Source: Thalassospira profundimaris
GTDB lineage: Bacteria > Pseudomonadota > Alphaproteobacteria > Rhodospirillales > Thalassospiraceae
Assembly: GCF_003326755.1 (NCBI RefSeq)
Contig: NZ_JPWH01000006.1
Coordinates: 1-64,000, forward strand
Length of the DNA: 64,000 bases
Direction of reading: 5' to 3'
The notes below the pieces were generated by a model. The model was not told the DNA's origin. It worked only from the letters and a program-made list of their open reading frames with translations, and did not search any database. How positions within the stretch are numbered: the first letter of the stretch is position 1; every line of letters begins with the position of its first letter. The translations under genes were made by a program, and so were the position numbers. This document shows, in pieces, positions 1 through 8,272 of the stretch.

Positions 1-29
1 CGCAGGTTCGAGTCCTGCTGCCGGAGCCA
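1..29 (+). tRNA. 3' end of a tRNA gene (5' part outside window)
   Basis: The first bases form a T-arm: GCAGG at 2-6, loop TTCGAGT at 7-13, CCTGC at 14-18. The 3' acceptor strand TGCCGGA, a G discriminator base and an encoded CCA end at 29. The anticodon lies outside the window, so the identity cannot be read. A G at position 73 with a 5' partner TCCGGCA would fit an alphaproteobacterial tRNA-Asn, but that is a guess. Confidence 0.85.
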
Positions 30-32
30 ATT

Positions 33-67
33 AAAAAGGGGCCGAACATTTTGTTCGGTCCCTTTTT
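33..67 (+). terminator. Rho-independent terminator of the tRNA
   Basis: An A-rich flank is followed by a GGGGCCGAACA / TGTTCGGTCCC stem with a short T loop and then a run of five T. It sits four bases after the CCA end of the tRNA, so it terminates that transcript. The 119-439 gene therefore probably has its own promoter. Confidence 0.9.
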
Positions 68-118
68 CGTTTGATCGGCGTTAACCGTTTTTCACCACAG
101 GCCAAAAGGAATTGACCA

Positions 119-439
119 ATGAAAATTGCAAATATCGAATTGCGCAAGGTTCAACTGGGCACGCTGGCCGGATCAACCGACGGCTGGCTGATCATGGGGG
201 AAAACGATGTCATTCACGGCACCGTGCATCCGATTGATGGCGAGCTTTATACCATCGCCTCAACCACGGACGAGCGCATTCAGGCCTTTGGCTGGTGCCC
301 GATGTTTGATAGTCTCGAACATGTTCACAATGATGTTGCCATCGCCCTTGCCATGAGCAGTGCGGCAGAAGTGGAACAATGGATTGAAGACTCCGAACGC
401 CACGACCTGGATCATGACCACAGCGAACACCTTCATTAA
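119..439 (+). CDS. Hypothetical small protein with His/Asp-rich tail (106 aa)
   Basis: I do not recognise this family. The 106-residue product has no signal peptide or membrane segment and looks like a soluble cytoplasmic protein. The last 12 residues are five His among Asp/Glu (HDLDHDHSEHLH), a composition often seen in metal-binding tails; there is no other support for metal binding. A GGA-containing stretch lies just upstream of the ATG at 119. It stands alone between the tRNA terminator and a 238-base gap before the next gene, so it is probably monocistronic. Confidence 0.7.
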   Translation: MKIANIELRKVQLGTLAGSTDGWLIMGENDVIHGTVHPIDGELYTIASTTDERIQAFGWCPMFDSLEHVHNDVAIALAMSSAAEVEQWIEDSERHDLDHDHSEHLH

Positions 440-677
440 AGCTGTTTGCATTCCAGGCTTCGTTACTTCACCCTGCCCCAACATGTTTTGTGCCAGAAAT
501 ATGAAGTCTGCACCGTTTTTGATTCAGAACAAGGCGAATAAACGCCAAACAACATAATTTCCGCACCTGCGAAAAACAGTTATTCTAATCGGATCATTTT
601 GAACCGAAAACGGGTTACATAACGCAGTATGTGCATTTGCACAAAGTCCATTCCGACAGCAAAGCGGGAATTCGGTT

Positions 678-3362
678 ATGAGCACAGTCAATCTCGAACA
701 TCTCTTCAAACCGTCCTCGGTCGCCGTTATTGGCGCATCCAATCGCCCGCATTCTGTCGGGCAGGTCATCATGCGCAATCTGCTGGCAGGTGGCTTTGAC
801 GGGCCGATCATGCCGGTTAATCCACGCAGCCAGTCCATTGGGGGCGTGCTGGCCTATCCGGATGTTGAAAGCCTGCCGGTTGTCCCGGAACTTGCCGTTA
901 TTTGCGTGCCACCCAAGGCCATTATTCCGGTAATGGAATGCCTGGATCAAAAAGGCTGCAAGGCTGCTATCGTGCTGACAGCGGGTTTGGGCTCTACCCC
1001 GCATGACGAAACCCGCACGGTTAAACAGGCCATGCTGGAAACGGCCGCACGCAACAAAATGCGGTTGCTTGGCCCCAACTGCCTTGGCCTGATGGTTCCC
1101 GGCATTGGTCTTAATGCCAGCTTCAGCCATCAAAGCATTGAAAAAGGCAAAATCGCCTTTGTCTCGCAATCGGGCGCATTGTGCACCGCAGTATTGGACT
1201 GGGCCGCCGCTCGCGGTGTCGGGTTTTCGCACTTTATTTCGCTAGGCGAATGCGATGATGTCGATTTTGGCGACGTCATTGATTATCTGGGTTCAGACCC
1301 GGAAACCCGGGCGATCATGCTCTATATCGAATCCATTCACGAACGCCGCAGCTTCATTTCGGCAGCACGGGCCGCTTCGCGCAACAAACCGATCCTGTGC
1401 ATCAAATCTGGCCGCTTTGCCGAGGGGGCCGCCGCTGCCGCATCGCATACGGGTGCGCTTGCCGGGGCGGATGACGTGTTTGACGCCGCCATCAAGCGCG
1501 CTGGCGTTTTGCGCGTTTATACCGTTTCGGAAATGTTTTCGGCGGCAGAAACCCTATCCCGCATGCGCCCCTTCAAGGGGGACAAGCTGGGCATTATTAC
1601 AAATGGCGGCGGTATTGGTGTCCTGGCCGTCGATTCCCTGATCGAACAGCACGGCCAATTGGCCCACCTTGAAGACGGCACCATTGATGCCTTGAACAAG
1701 GTTTTGCCCGATACTTGGTCCCACGCCAACCCGATTGACATCATTGGCGATGCACCGGGCGAACGGTATGCCGGTGCCATTAAGCAGGTTTTGAACGATC
1801 CGAATATCGACAGTCTGCTGGTCATGCACGCCCCAACCGCCATTACCGACCCGGTGGAAGTGGCACGCGGGGTGATTGATGCCATCAAAGACACCCGCAA
1901 AAACATTTTGACCAACTGGGTTGGCGAAGCCACCGTCACCGAAGCGCGCAAGCTGTTTTATGCCGCAGGTATACCGACATATCGCACGCCAGAAAACGCC
2001 GTGACGGCCTTTCAGCACATGGTCAATTACCGCAAACTGCAAGACCTGTTGATGGAAACGCCGCCTTCGGTGCCACAGGATTTCACCCCTGAAACCGACA
2101 AGGCCCGCCAGATCATTCATGCCGCCATTCATTCGGGCCGCAACATGCTGACCGAACCCGAGGCAAAGCAGGTGCTGGAATGCTACGGCATCAATACGGT
2201 CAAAACCATTTCCGTTGAAAATGTTGCCGAAGCAGTCAGTACGGCCAAGCAAATCGGCTTTCCGGTTGCCCTTAAAATCCTGTCAAACGACATCAGCCAC
2301 AAGTCCGATGTCGGCGGTGTGGTTTTGAACCTCGAAACCGCGGAAGAAGTTGAACATGCTGGCGAAAAGATGTTGAAAAACATCGGCGAGCAATTCCCCA
2401 ATGCCCGCCTGCGCGGCTTTACCGTCCAGCAAATGGTGACACGGCGTAACGCCCGCGAACTGATTGTCGGCATGACCACAGACCCCATTTTTGGCCCCGT
2501 CATCCTGTTTGGTCATGGTGGTGTCGAGGTCGAAGTAGTCCGCGACCGGGCAATGGCCCTGCCGCCGCTGAATATGAAACTGGCCCGCGAACTGGTGGAA
2601 GGCACACGCATTTACAACCTGCTGAAGGGCTATCGCGATGTGCCGCCGGTCAATCTTGAAGAACTGTTCATGACGCTGGTGCGCCTGTCGCAGTTGGTGG
2701 TTCATTTGGGTGAAGTCGTCGAACTTGATATGAACCCGCTTTTGATTGACCAGAAAGGGGTTATTGCCCTTGATGCCCGCATCAAGGTAACGCCCAAGGT
2801 GGAAAGCGAAGACAAACGACTGGCGATCCACCCCTATCCACGTCACTTAAAGCAGGAAATCGTCCTGGAAGACGGCACGGAATATATGCTGCGCCCGATC
2901 AAACCCGAAGACGAACCCGCACATTACGCCTTCATGTCCAAACTGACGCCGGAGGATATTCATTTCCGGTTCTTTGGATCGGTGCGCGAATTGCCGCATT
3001 CGGAAATGGCCCGGCAAACCCAGCTTGATTACGACCGGGCAATGGCCTTTGTCGCGACCGTGCCCGACGGGACTGCCCAGGGCGACATTCATGGCATTGT
3101 CCAGGTTGCCATTGACCCCAACAATGAATATGCCGAATACGCCATCATGGTCCGCTCAGACATCAAGGGGCGCGGCCTTGGCCGCATTCTGATGGAAAAA
3201 ATGATCGAATTTTGCCGCGCCAAGGGTGTCGGCACCTTCATCGGACAGGTCCTGCCTTCCAACCGCCGGATGTTGACACTGTGTGAGAAATTGGGCTTTA
3301 CGCGCAAATATCTTGAGGATGAAGAAGTCTTTGAAGTCAAACTGCCGCTAAACCAGCACTAA
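678..3362 (+). CDS. Pat-type bifunctional acyl-CoA synthetase (NDP-forming)-like / GNAT protein acetyltransferase
   Basis: The 894-residue protein has the Pat/PatZ layout: an N-terminal CoA-binding Rossmann domain (about 10-140, VAVIGASNRPHSVG), succinyl-CoA-ligase-like domains (about 150-460), an ATP-grasp domain (about 490-710) and a C-terminal GNAT domain (about 735-890) with the acetyl-CoA loop KGRGLG near residue 830. Family members acetylate lysines of proteins such as acetyl-CoA synthetase and shut them off. H257 in SHTGALAG occupies the place of the phosphohistidine of true ADP-forming synthetases, so residual synthetase activity cannot be excluded. Length matches the family. It is monocistronic here. 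An acyl-CoA synthetase that could be a target is encoded at 31195. Confidence 0.92.
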   Translation: MSTVNLEHLFKPSSVAVIGASNRPHSVGQVIMRNLLAGGFDGPIMPVNPRSQSIGGVLAYPDVESLPVVPELAVICVPPKAIIPVMECLDQKGCKAAIVLTAGLGSTPHDETRTVKQAMLETAARNKMRLLGPNCLGLMVPGIGLNASFSHQSIEKGKIAFVSQSGALCTAVLDWAAARGVGFSHFISLGECDDVDFGDVIDYLGSDPETRAIMLYIESIHERRSFISAARAASRNKPILCIKSGRFAEGAAAAASHTGALAGADDVFDAAIKRAGVLRVYTVSEMFSAAETLSRMRPFKGDKLGIITNGGGIGVLAVDSLIEQHGQLAHLEDGTIDALNKVLPDTWSHANPIDIIGDAPGERYAGAIKQVLNDPNIDSLLVMHAPTAITDPVEVARGVIDAIKDTRKNILTNWVGEATVTEARKLFYAAGIPTYRTPENAVTAFQHMVNYRKLQDLLMETPPSVPQDFTPETDKARQIIHAAIHSGRNMLTEPEAKQVLECYGINTVKTISVENVAEAVSTAKQIGFPVALKILSNDISHKSDVGGVVLNLETAEEVEHAGEKMLKNIGEQFPNARLRGFTVQQMVTRRNARELIVGMTTDPIFGPVILFGHGGVEVEVVRDRAMALPPLNMKLARELVEGTRIYNLLKGYRDVPPVNLEELFMTLVRLSQLVVHLGEVVELDMNPLLIDQKGVIALDARIKVTPKVESEDKRLAIHPYPRHLKQEIVLEDGTEYMLRPIKPEDEPAHYAFMSKLTPEDIHFRFFGSVRELPHSEMARQTQLDYDRAMAFVATVPDGTAQGDIHGIVQVAIDPNNEYAEYAIMVRSDIKGRGLGRILMEKMIEFCRAKGVGTFIGQVLPSNRRMLTLCEKLGFTRKYLEDEEVFEVKLPLNQH

Positions 3363-3384
3363 ACATCACTTTGTCAGACAAACC

Positions 3385-3420
3385 AAAAAACACCCCGTCC
3401 GTTTATATCGCGGACGGGGT
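3385..3420 (-). terminator. Terminator of the MerR gene (minus strand)
   Basis: A 10-bp stem, ACCCCGTCCG at 3392-3401 with CGGACGGGGT at 3411-3420, is followed on the minus strand by six T (A-run at 3385-3390). The plus-strand side has no T-run, so it serves mainly the leftward MerR gene, though it may also stop read-through from the acetyltransferase gene. Confidence 0.75.
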
Positions 3421-3473
3421 ACTTTATATGATAAACATTTATAATTCTGATATTTCAATAGGTTAATGCAACT

Positions 3474-3914
3474 TCACACCCCGGCCTTTGCCGGTAATTT
3501 ACGACCGAGATTTTGCACCGCTTCTTCGGGGTCAAGGCCACGAGCCTTTAATGCGTCACGCGCTTCAGCTTCAATTTTGCGCAACTCCCCCAGTGTCGTT
3601 TGCACATCTTCAAGCTGCTGCTCCAACTCGCCAATGCGTTTGCGCCCTACCAGCATCAAATGTGCAAGCTGGTCTGAATGGCTGCGCTCCGCATCATAAA
3701 GATCGATATATTCCTTGATATCCTCAAGCGTAAAACCCAGACGCTTGCCACGTAACACCAGCACCAGTCGTGCACGGTCGCGGTAATTGTAAACACGTGT
3801 TGCGCCGGCGCGCTGGGGCGATAACAGGCCCTTGGTTTCATAAAAACGAATGGCGCGTGGCGTAATATCGAATTCTTCGGCAAGTTCCGTAATGCTATAA
3901 AGCTTGTCGTTCAT
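3474..3914 (-). CDS. MerR-family transcriptional regulator, LiuR-like
   Basis: The N-terminal MerR winged helix-turn-helix spans about residues 6-75, with the characteristic AIRFYETKGLL and GFTLEDIKEYIDLYD stretches. A coiled-coil dimerisation region follows at about 85-125. There are no metal-binding cysteines of the MerR/CueR kind. The sequence resembles LiuR-type regulators of branched-chain amino-acid and fatty-acid catabolism in proteobacteria, but no liu genes are in the window, so its targets are elsewhere or the resemblance is only general. A dyad upstream (3981-3994) may be an autoregulatory site. Confidence 0.88.
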   Translation of the reverse strand: MNDKLYSITELAEEFDITPRAIRFYETKGLLSPQRAGATRVYNYRDRARLVLVLRGKRLGFTLEDIKEYIDLYDAERSHSDQLAHLMLVGRKRIGELEQQLEDVQTTLGELRKIEAEARDALKARGLDPEEAVQNLGRKLPAKAGV

Positions 3915-3980
3915 CTGTTTTTCTTATGCTCGGGACTGTCGCTACACCATCGCCCCTTATCTACGTCAAAGTCAATAAAT

Positions 3981-3994
3981 TTACGCTAACGTCA
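3981..3994. promoter_or_regulatory. Possible MerR/LiuR-type operator
   Basis: TTACG-ctaa-CGTCA is an imperfect dyad 67 bases upstream of the merR start codon. It resembles the TTACG-N4-CGTAA pattern I associate with LiuR-type regulators; one base of the right arm deviates. This is inference from pattern only. Confidence 0.35.
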
Positions 3995-4053
3995 GCATTA
4001 TGTGGGGCTGTAGCCGCTTTACGCGGGTGCAGCCTGTTGCCCCTGATAAATGC

Positions 4054-5535
4054 CTAATCCCCGCCCTGCAAACATTGCTGCAAATAAGCCGGGTCAATCG
4101 GGCGATAGCGCGGCCCGGCAAACAGGCGATTACCATCCAGCGCGCCGGGCATCAAACCATTTTCCGAACGCCAAACGGTCCCATCGGGCATGGGTACCGC
4201 CAATGGCTGGTCATAAGGCTCTGCCTTGCCTGGCAACAGGGCCAAATCGCCACAGATCCCGGCACGAAAAATGGAGCCCTCAACCGGCAAGCCCCCCAGA
4301 TAAACACCGGGATACCGATCAAATACCGCGGGAAAAGTCGGGTGATTACACAAATCCCCGTCAAACGAGACGTTTTCCTGTGCCGAAAGTTCAAGATCCT
4401 CGCCCAAAAACGGCTGTCCGGGTGTCATCAATCCCGGCGGCAATTCGGCACTATCGGCATACCCAATTGCATTGCGGCGATGGCACCACTGGCTGGTAGT
4501 TCCTTTTTTCACATATTGCTGGCGCAGATAAAAACTGTTGTGAAAGGTCTCGAACGGCAGGCTTGGCAAGGCTTCCGGATCTTTGCCAAATTTGAAAACC
4601 GCCCCGCCATTATTTTCATCCCCTTCGGGCCCAGGGCGAGAATCAAACCAGCCAAGATTACCAAAATAATACCAAAAACCGCCTTTCACGCCGTCCTGGG
4701 AAAACCATTTATGGCAGTTATAAAGCTGGTTATAGCTCACCCACCAGTTCACCGCGACCGTTTCGGGCTCTACCGGGTTATCGCGCACAAATGAAAAACG
4801 GTTACGGGTAATCACAACATTGCAATTGAACTGGCCCAAGGGCGCATCTTCATTTTGATCGGAAATATCCAGCCGAATCGCGTTGTAACAATGGCGAATG
4901 TCATTCTCACGAATAACAATATCCCCCCGGATATTATTGCTGCCAAAAAACGCGCCATTTAAATAACGATATGGTGCTTTTTCGCCCGGTACCAGCTCGC
5001 CATCATGGACCATCGCCCAATTAATGTAACGCCACAGACTGTCATCCTGCACCCAGCTACAGCGCACCACCGAAATATGATGGCAACCGGAACCATCCGC
5101 GTAAAAGGCATAGGTTCCACCAATGATCTGCATTTCCTTGAGGGTAACATGGTGGCTGTTTTGCATGTAAACCGCACTGGGCCAGCAACGTTCGATGCGA
5201 ATATTGTCCAGCCGGATATGGCGGCGATTGATCAACCGAAAGGCCGCATAACGCACCGGCCCCGGGCTGGTGGCAGAAACCTCGGGGTCAGGCGGACGAC
5301 GCCCGTCAATAACCGCCCCATGTTCACCGCGAATGATAATGGGTTCTTCCGGCGTTCCATCACACGGCAGGTCAATTGCCTCGGGCAAAAAATAACTTCC
5401 GGGTAAAAGGCGGATCAAATCGCCCGCAACACTATCGGCAATGGCATCGCGCAATGTCATGGTATCGCGCCATTCACTATCCACCCAGTGTCGCCCGCCA
5501 TCTGGCGTAACATAGACCATCCGTAGCACGGCCAT
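4054..5535 (-). CDS. Right-handed beta-helix repeat protein (493 aa), function unknown
   Basis: Residues from about 90 to 280 carry the irregular beta-helix pattern of pectate-lyase-like folds, with repeated short strands such as HIRLDNIRIERC, HVTLKEMQIIGG, HHISVVRCSW and DIVIRENDIRHCYNAI. An N-terminal part mentions typical 'parallel beta-helix' entry features (GDLIRLLPGSYFLPEAI and PIIIRGEHGAVIDG). No signal peptide is visible, so it is either cytoplasmic or exported by another route. The substrate cannot be deduced. The start is uncertain: a second ATG lies six codons in, and the GGGGG upstream sits directly against the first ATG. It is followed by merR on the same strand, 139 bases away. 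Confidence 0.75.
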   Translation of the reverse strand: MAVLRMVYVTPDGGRHWVDSEWRDTMTLRDAIADSVAGDLIRLLPGSYFLPEAIDLPCDGTPEEPIIIRGEHGAVIDGRRPPDPEVSATSPGPVRYAAFRLINRRHIRLDNIRIERCWPSAVYMQNSHHVTLKEMQIIGGTYAFYADGSGCHHISVVRCSWVQDDSLWRYINWAMVHDGELVPGEKAPYRYLNGAFFGSNNIRGDIVIRENDIRHCYNAIRLDISDQNEDAPLGQFNCNVVITRNRFSFVRDNPVEPETVAVNWWVSYNQLYNCHKWFSQDGVKGGFWYYFGNLGWFDSRPGPEGDENNGGAVFKFGKDPEALPSLPFETFHNSFYLRQQYVKKGTTSQWCHRRNAIGYADSAELPPGLMTPGQPFLGEDLELSAQENVSFDGDLCNHPTFPAVFDRYPGVYLGGLPVEGSIFRAGICGDLALLPGKAEPYDQPLAVPMPDGTVWRSENGLMPGALDGNRLFAGPRYRPIDPAYLQQCLQGGD

Positions 5536-5641
5536 CCCCCTTTTTCCCTAAATGCCCAATCTGGTTGAACTTATGCGAATCATACCATCATCTACACTCG
5601 GATAAACCGTATTACTTATAAAATAACACTTTTAAGGAGTG

Positions 5642-5687
5642 TCATATACATCTGCGCAAAGTTTCCAGTGCGACGCAGATCATATGA
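5642..5687 (+). promoter_or_regulatory. Dyad element A upstream of nikK
   Basis: A long imperfect inverted repeat: TCATAT at 5642-5647 pairs with ATATGA at 5682-5687, and ATCTGCG at 5650-5656 pairs with CGCAGAT at 5674-5680. The 17-base loop holds AGTTTCC at 5660-5666. The same AGTTTCC followed by ACGCnGAT recurs upstream of nikM (element B). It may be a leader RNA structure or a protein operator; the class is not recognised. Confidence 0.5.
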
Positions 5688-5811
5688 ACCACCCCACAAT
5701 CATACATTTTAACATTTTTTATGATAAAATGAATTCAATAGCTTGACGATTGTTCTTCACAAATCTAGCGTTCGTTCCCAATGCTCGCGTCCATCAAAGA
5801 AGGTCAAGTTC

Positions 5812-6612
5812 ATGCATGCCATAAAACCACGTACTCTTGCGGCGATCTTTGCCGGAATTGCGGTTTCGTCAATGCTTTCGGGGACCGCACAGGCCCATTT
5901 CCAGGAACTGATTCCCTCGACCAATGTCGTCGATCAGACCACCGGCAAAAATGTTCATTTTGACATGATTTTTACCCATCCGACCGACATGGGACCGACA
6001 ATGGAAATGAAACGTCCGGTGCAATTCGGAATGCAGGTGGATGGCAAAAAAACCGACCTGTCCGATCAATTGATGCGCCACGACGTTGACAGTAAAGAAG
6101 CCTATCAGGCCGATGTCACCCTGCCCCGTCCGGCGGGATATGTGTTTTACCTGGAACCACAGCCCTATTATGAACCTGCCGAGGGCAAATATATCGTCCA
6201 ATATACCAAAACGGTCATTGATGCCTTTGGTGACGGCAGCAACTGGGACCAGATGGTGGGATTTCCCGTTGAAATCGAACCATTGACGCGCCCTTATGGC
6301 CTTTGGGCCGGCAACAGCTTTTCCGGCGTGGTAAAGCATAATGGGAAAGCCGTGCCCTTTGCCGAAATTGAAGTTGAATTCAAAAATGACGGCAGCATAA
6401 CGTTGCCAAATGGCAGCTTTTCCACCCAAATCATCAAGGCTGATGCCAACGGCACCTTCACCTATACCGCCCCGTGGGCTGGATGGTGGGTTTTTGCCGC
6501 ACTGATTGAAGATGGCACTTTACCAACACCCGACGGCAAAGAAAATGTGCCGGTTGAACGCGGTGGCGTCTTGTGGGTCAAAACCGAAAACCCGGTCAAA
6601 ACGGCAAATTAG
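5812..6612 (+). CDS. nikK: NikK-like periplasmic component of ECF nickel importer (DUF4198)
   Basis: The 266-residue protein has a signal peptide (1-28, cleaved after AQA) and a mature protein beginning with His (HFQELIPS), followed by a DUF4198 beta-rich fold. NikK proteins accompany NikM, NikL, NikQ and NikO in one subtype of energy-coupling-factor nickel transporters and are thought to bind or relay nickel in the periplasm. The start at 5812 was chosen over a longer TTG reading frame from 5743 because of the AAGAAGG ribosome-binding site eight bases upstream and the clean signal peptide. A probable terminator overlaps its 3' end, so nikM may be transcribed separately. Confidence 0.85.
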   Translation: MHAIKPRTLAAIFAGIAVSSMLSGTAQAHFQELIPSTNVVDQTTGKNVHFDMIFTHPTDMGPTMEMKRPVQFGMQVDGKKTDLSDQLMRHDVDSKEAYQADVTLPRPAGYVFYLEPQPYYEPAEGKYIVQYTKTVIDAFGDGSNWDQMVGFPVEIEPLTRPYGLWAGNSFSGVVKHNGKAVPFAEIEVEFKNDGSITLPNGSFSTQIIKADANGTFTYTAPWAGWWVFAALIEDGTLPTPDGKENVPVERGGVLWVKTENPVKTAN

Positions 6613-6625
6613 ACCGGCCCTTTTT
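6592..6625 (+). terminator. Possible terminator overlapping the end of nikK
   Basis: CCGGTC at 6592-6597 and GACCGG at 6612-6617 form a 6-bp stem with a 14-base loop, followed by CCC and five T. The left arm lies within the last codons of nikK. The long loop makes it a moderate candidate. Confidence 0.45.
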
Positions 6626-6730
6626 CGCTTTGCGGCACATATATTTCAGAAGGTATCAACGATAGAAAAACATCATATAAACAAATACTTGCCAAAAATA
6701 TCACTATCATAAGTTTCCAGGAAAAATATG

Positions 6731-6785
6731 AAAATCAGCGTTGTGACTCTTGACTTTCAACAGTTTCCGTCGCTACGCTGATTTT
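6731..6785 (+). promoter_or_regulatory. Dyad element B upstream of nikM
   Basis: AAAATCAGCG at 6731-6740 pairs perfectly with CGCTGATTTT at 6776-6785. The enclosed 35 bases include a possible inner GTTG/CAAC stem and then AGTTTCC at 6762-6768, followed by ACGCTGAT. Aligned with element A, 18 of 22 columns agree. AGTTTCC lies 148 bases before the nikM ATG, against 152 bases for nikK. A further AGTTTCCAG occurs at 6712-6720. Function is inferred to be regulatory. Confidence 0.5.
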
Positions 6786-6909
6786 TATTCAGAAAATTTG
6801 AAACCGGTCATCGCATACGGATTTTTTGCGTATAAACCTCCTGCAATCCGGTTTCTTTGCCCCCCGTGCCGGTTGGAACAACAACCAAGCCACTATTAAG
6901 GACGATCAA

Positions 6910-7533
6910 ATGCACATTGTTGATGGTGTTTTGTCAACGGACGTGGTTGTGACCGGTGCCGTCATTGCAGTGGGCGGCATTGCTTATGGTCTGCGCGGCA
7001 TCACCATTGAAAATATGCCGCGCACTGCCTTGCTCAGTGCGGTGTTCTTTGTGGCGTCCCTTATTCATGTTCCCATTGGACCAACCAGCATTCACCTGAT
7101 CATGAATGGTCTGTTGGGTTTAATCTTGGGCTGGGCGGCTTTTCCGGCGGTGTTCATTGCTCTTTTGCTTCAGGCGGTATTTTTCGGCTTTGGCGGCATT
7201 ACTGTATTGGGGGTGAATACCGTCAATATGGCGCTGCCTGCGGTTCTGGTCGGTTTGATATTCAGCCCGTTTCTTGCCCGGGTAGATGGCCGTATCATGG
7301 CTGTTGCCGCCTTTGCTGCCGGGGCTTCCTCCATCATGTTGAGTGCGGTCATGGTCGGCCTGTCCCTTGCCCTGAGCGGCCAGGAATTTCTGGCGACCGC
7401 AAAGCTGGTTTTCATCAATAATATTCCCATCATGGTGGTCGAAGGCTTCCTGACAGCGGCGGCCTTCTCCCTGATCAAAAAGGTGCGCCCGGCCCTGTTG
7501 CTTTCGGGCGCATCCTCCCGTGCCACTGCCTGA
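6910..7533 (+). CDS. nikM: NikM/CbiM substrate-specific membrane subunit of ECF nickel importer
   Basis: The 207-residue membrane protein starts with MHIVDGVLS, matching the invariant N-terminus of CbiM/NikM in which the amino terminus and His2 help coordinate Ni2+ or Co2+. About six hydrophobic segments follow, with the conserved HVPIGPTSIHLIMNGLLG region around residues 55-75. The ATG at 6910 has an AAGGA site seven bases upstream; the frame extends further upstream without support. The accompanying NikK and NikL point to nickel rather than cobalt (family knowledge). It is the first gene of the tightly packed nikM-nikL-nikQ-nikO block. Confidence 0.93.
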   Translation: MHIVDGVLSTDVVVTGAVIAVGGIAYGLRGITIENMPRTALLSAVFFVASLIHVPIGPTSIHLIMNGLLGLILGWAAFPAVFIALLLQAVFFGFGGITVLGVNTVNMALPAVLVGLIFSPFLARVDGRIMAVAAFAAGASSIMLSAVMVGLSLALSGQEFLATAKLVFINNIPIMVVEGFLTAAAFSLIKKVRPALLLSGASSRATA

Positions 7534-7543
7534 GATCATATCC

Positions 7544-8272
7544 ATGCCATTTCGCACGATCATCGATCACTGTGTGGCCGGCTTTAAGACACCAGTCATA
7601 AAGGGCACGGCCATTATCATTGCGCTGGCTGCTGTTTTACTGGCCCTTGCCCCCGATCGTGCCCATGCACACAGCTTTCATGTTTTTGCCCTTGGGGATG
7701 GCGATATTATTGAAGGCTATGCCTATTTTGGCGGCGGGGCCCGGCCCCACCATGCTGACCTTTCCATCGAAGGCAGCGATGGCAAGGTCCTGCTCACAGG
7801 ACAAACCAATGACAATGGCGAATTCCGGCTTCGGGTTGATCACCTTGACGATTACACCATTCGCGCCAATACCGGTGACGGACATGCGGCGTCCTATATC
7901 GTGAAATCCAGCGAACTTGCCGATGACCTGCCCAAGGCAACCGCCACCAGCCCGGCATCGGTTGTCGCCCTGAATGCCACAGAAGACGCACCAAACACTG
8001 ATATTGATCTGTCGCCAAATGCCAGCCCGGCCCCGACCGGCAACATGATAGCACCGGAAAACCAGCGCATATCCATCACGGCAGAACAATTATCCACCCT
8101 TGTCAGCCATGCCGTGGCAAAGCAGGTTAATCCGCTGCGCGAACAGATTGTCGCCTATGAAAACAAGGTGCGTTTTTCCGATATCATTGGCGGCCTTGGC
8201 ATTATTATCGGCATATTCGGGGCAATTGCCTGGTGGCAGGCCCGAAAGCGCGTATCGACCCCGCCAGAATGA
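7544..8272 (+). CDS. nikL: NikL-like periplasmic/membrane-anchored component of ECF nickel importer
   Basis: The protein of about 242 residues has an N-terminal signal or anchor segment ending near RAHA, then HSFHVFALGDGDIIEGYAYFGGG, the typical start of NikL mature proteins, a small beta domain with TNDNGEFRL, a low-complexity Ala/Pro/Thr linker, and a C-terminal membrane helix (GGLGIIIGIFGAIAWW). NikL replaces the small NikN/CbiN subunit in this transporter subtype. A GTG at 7520, overlapping nikM, is an alternative start. The stop codon overlaps the nikQ start (ATGA), indicating translational coupling. Confidence 0.82.
   Translation: MPFRTIIDHCVAGFKTPVIKGTAIIIALAAVLLALAPDRAHAHSFHVFALGDGDIIEGYAYFGGGARPHHADLSIEGSDGKVLLTGQTNDNGEFRLRVDHLDDYTIRANTGDGHAASYIVKSSELADDLPKATATSPASVVALNATEDAPNTDIDLSPNASPAPTGNMIAPENQRISITAEQLSTLVSHAVAKQVNPLREQIVAYENKVRFSDIIGGLGIIIGIFGAIAWWQARKRVSTPPE

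Noticed and set aside
5743-5811. Upstream TTG-initiated extension of nikK
   Set aside because: It lacks a ribosome-binding site and would put 23 residues in front of a good signal peptide; ATG 5812 has AAGAAGG.
5536-6909. Cobalamin riboswitch or NikR operator for the nik genes
   Set aside because: No B12-box-like GCCACTG or GTATGA...TCATAC arrangement was found. The dyads seen are of another kind and are reported as unknown.
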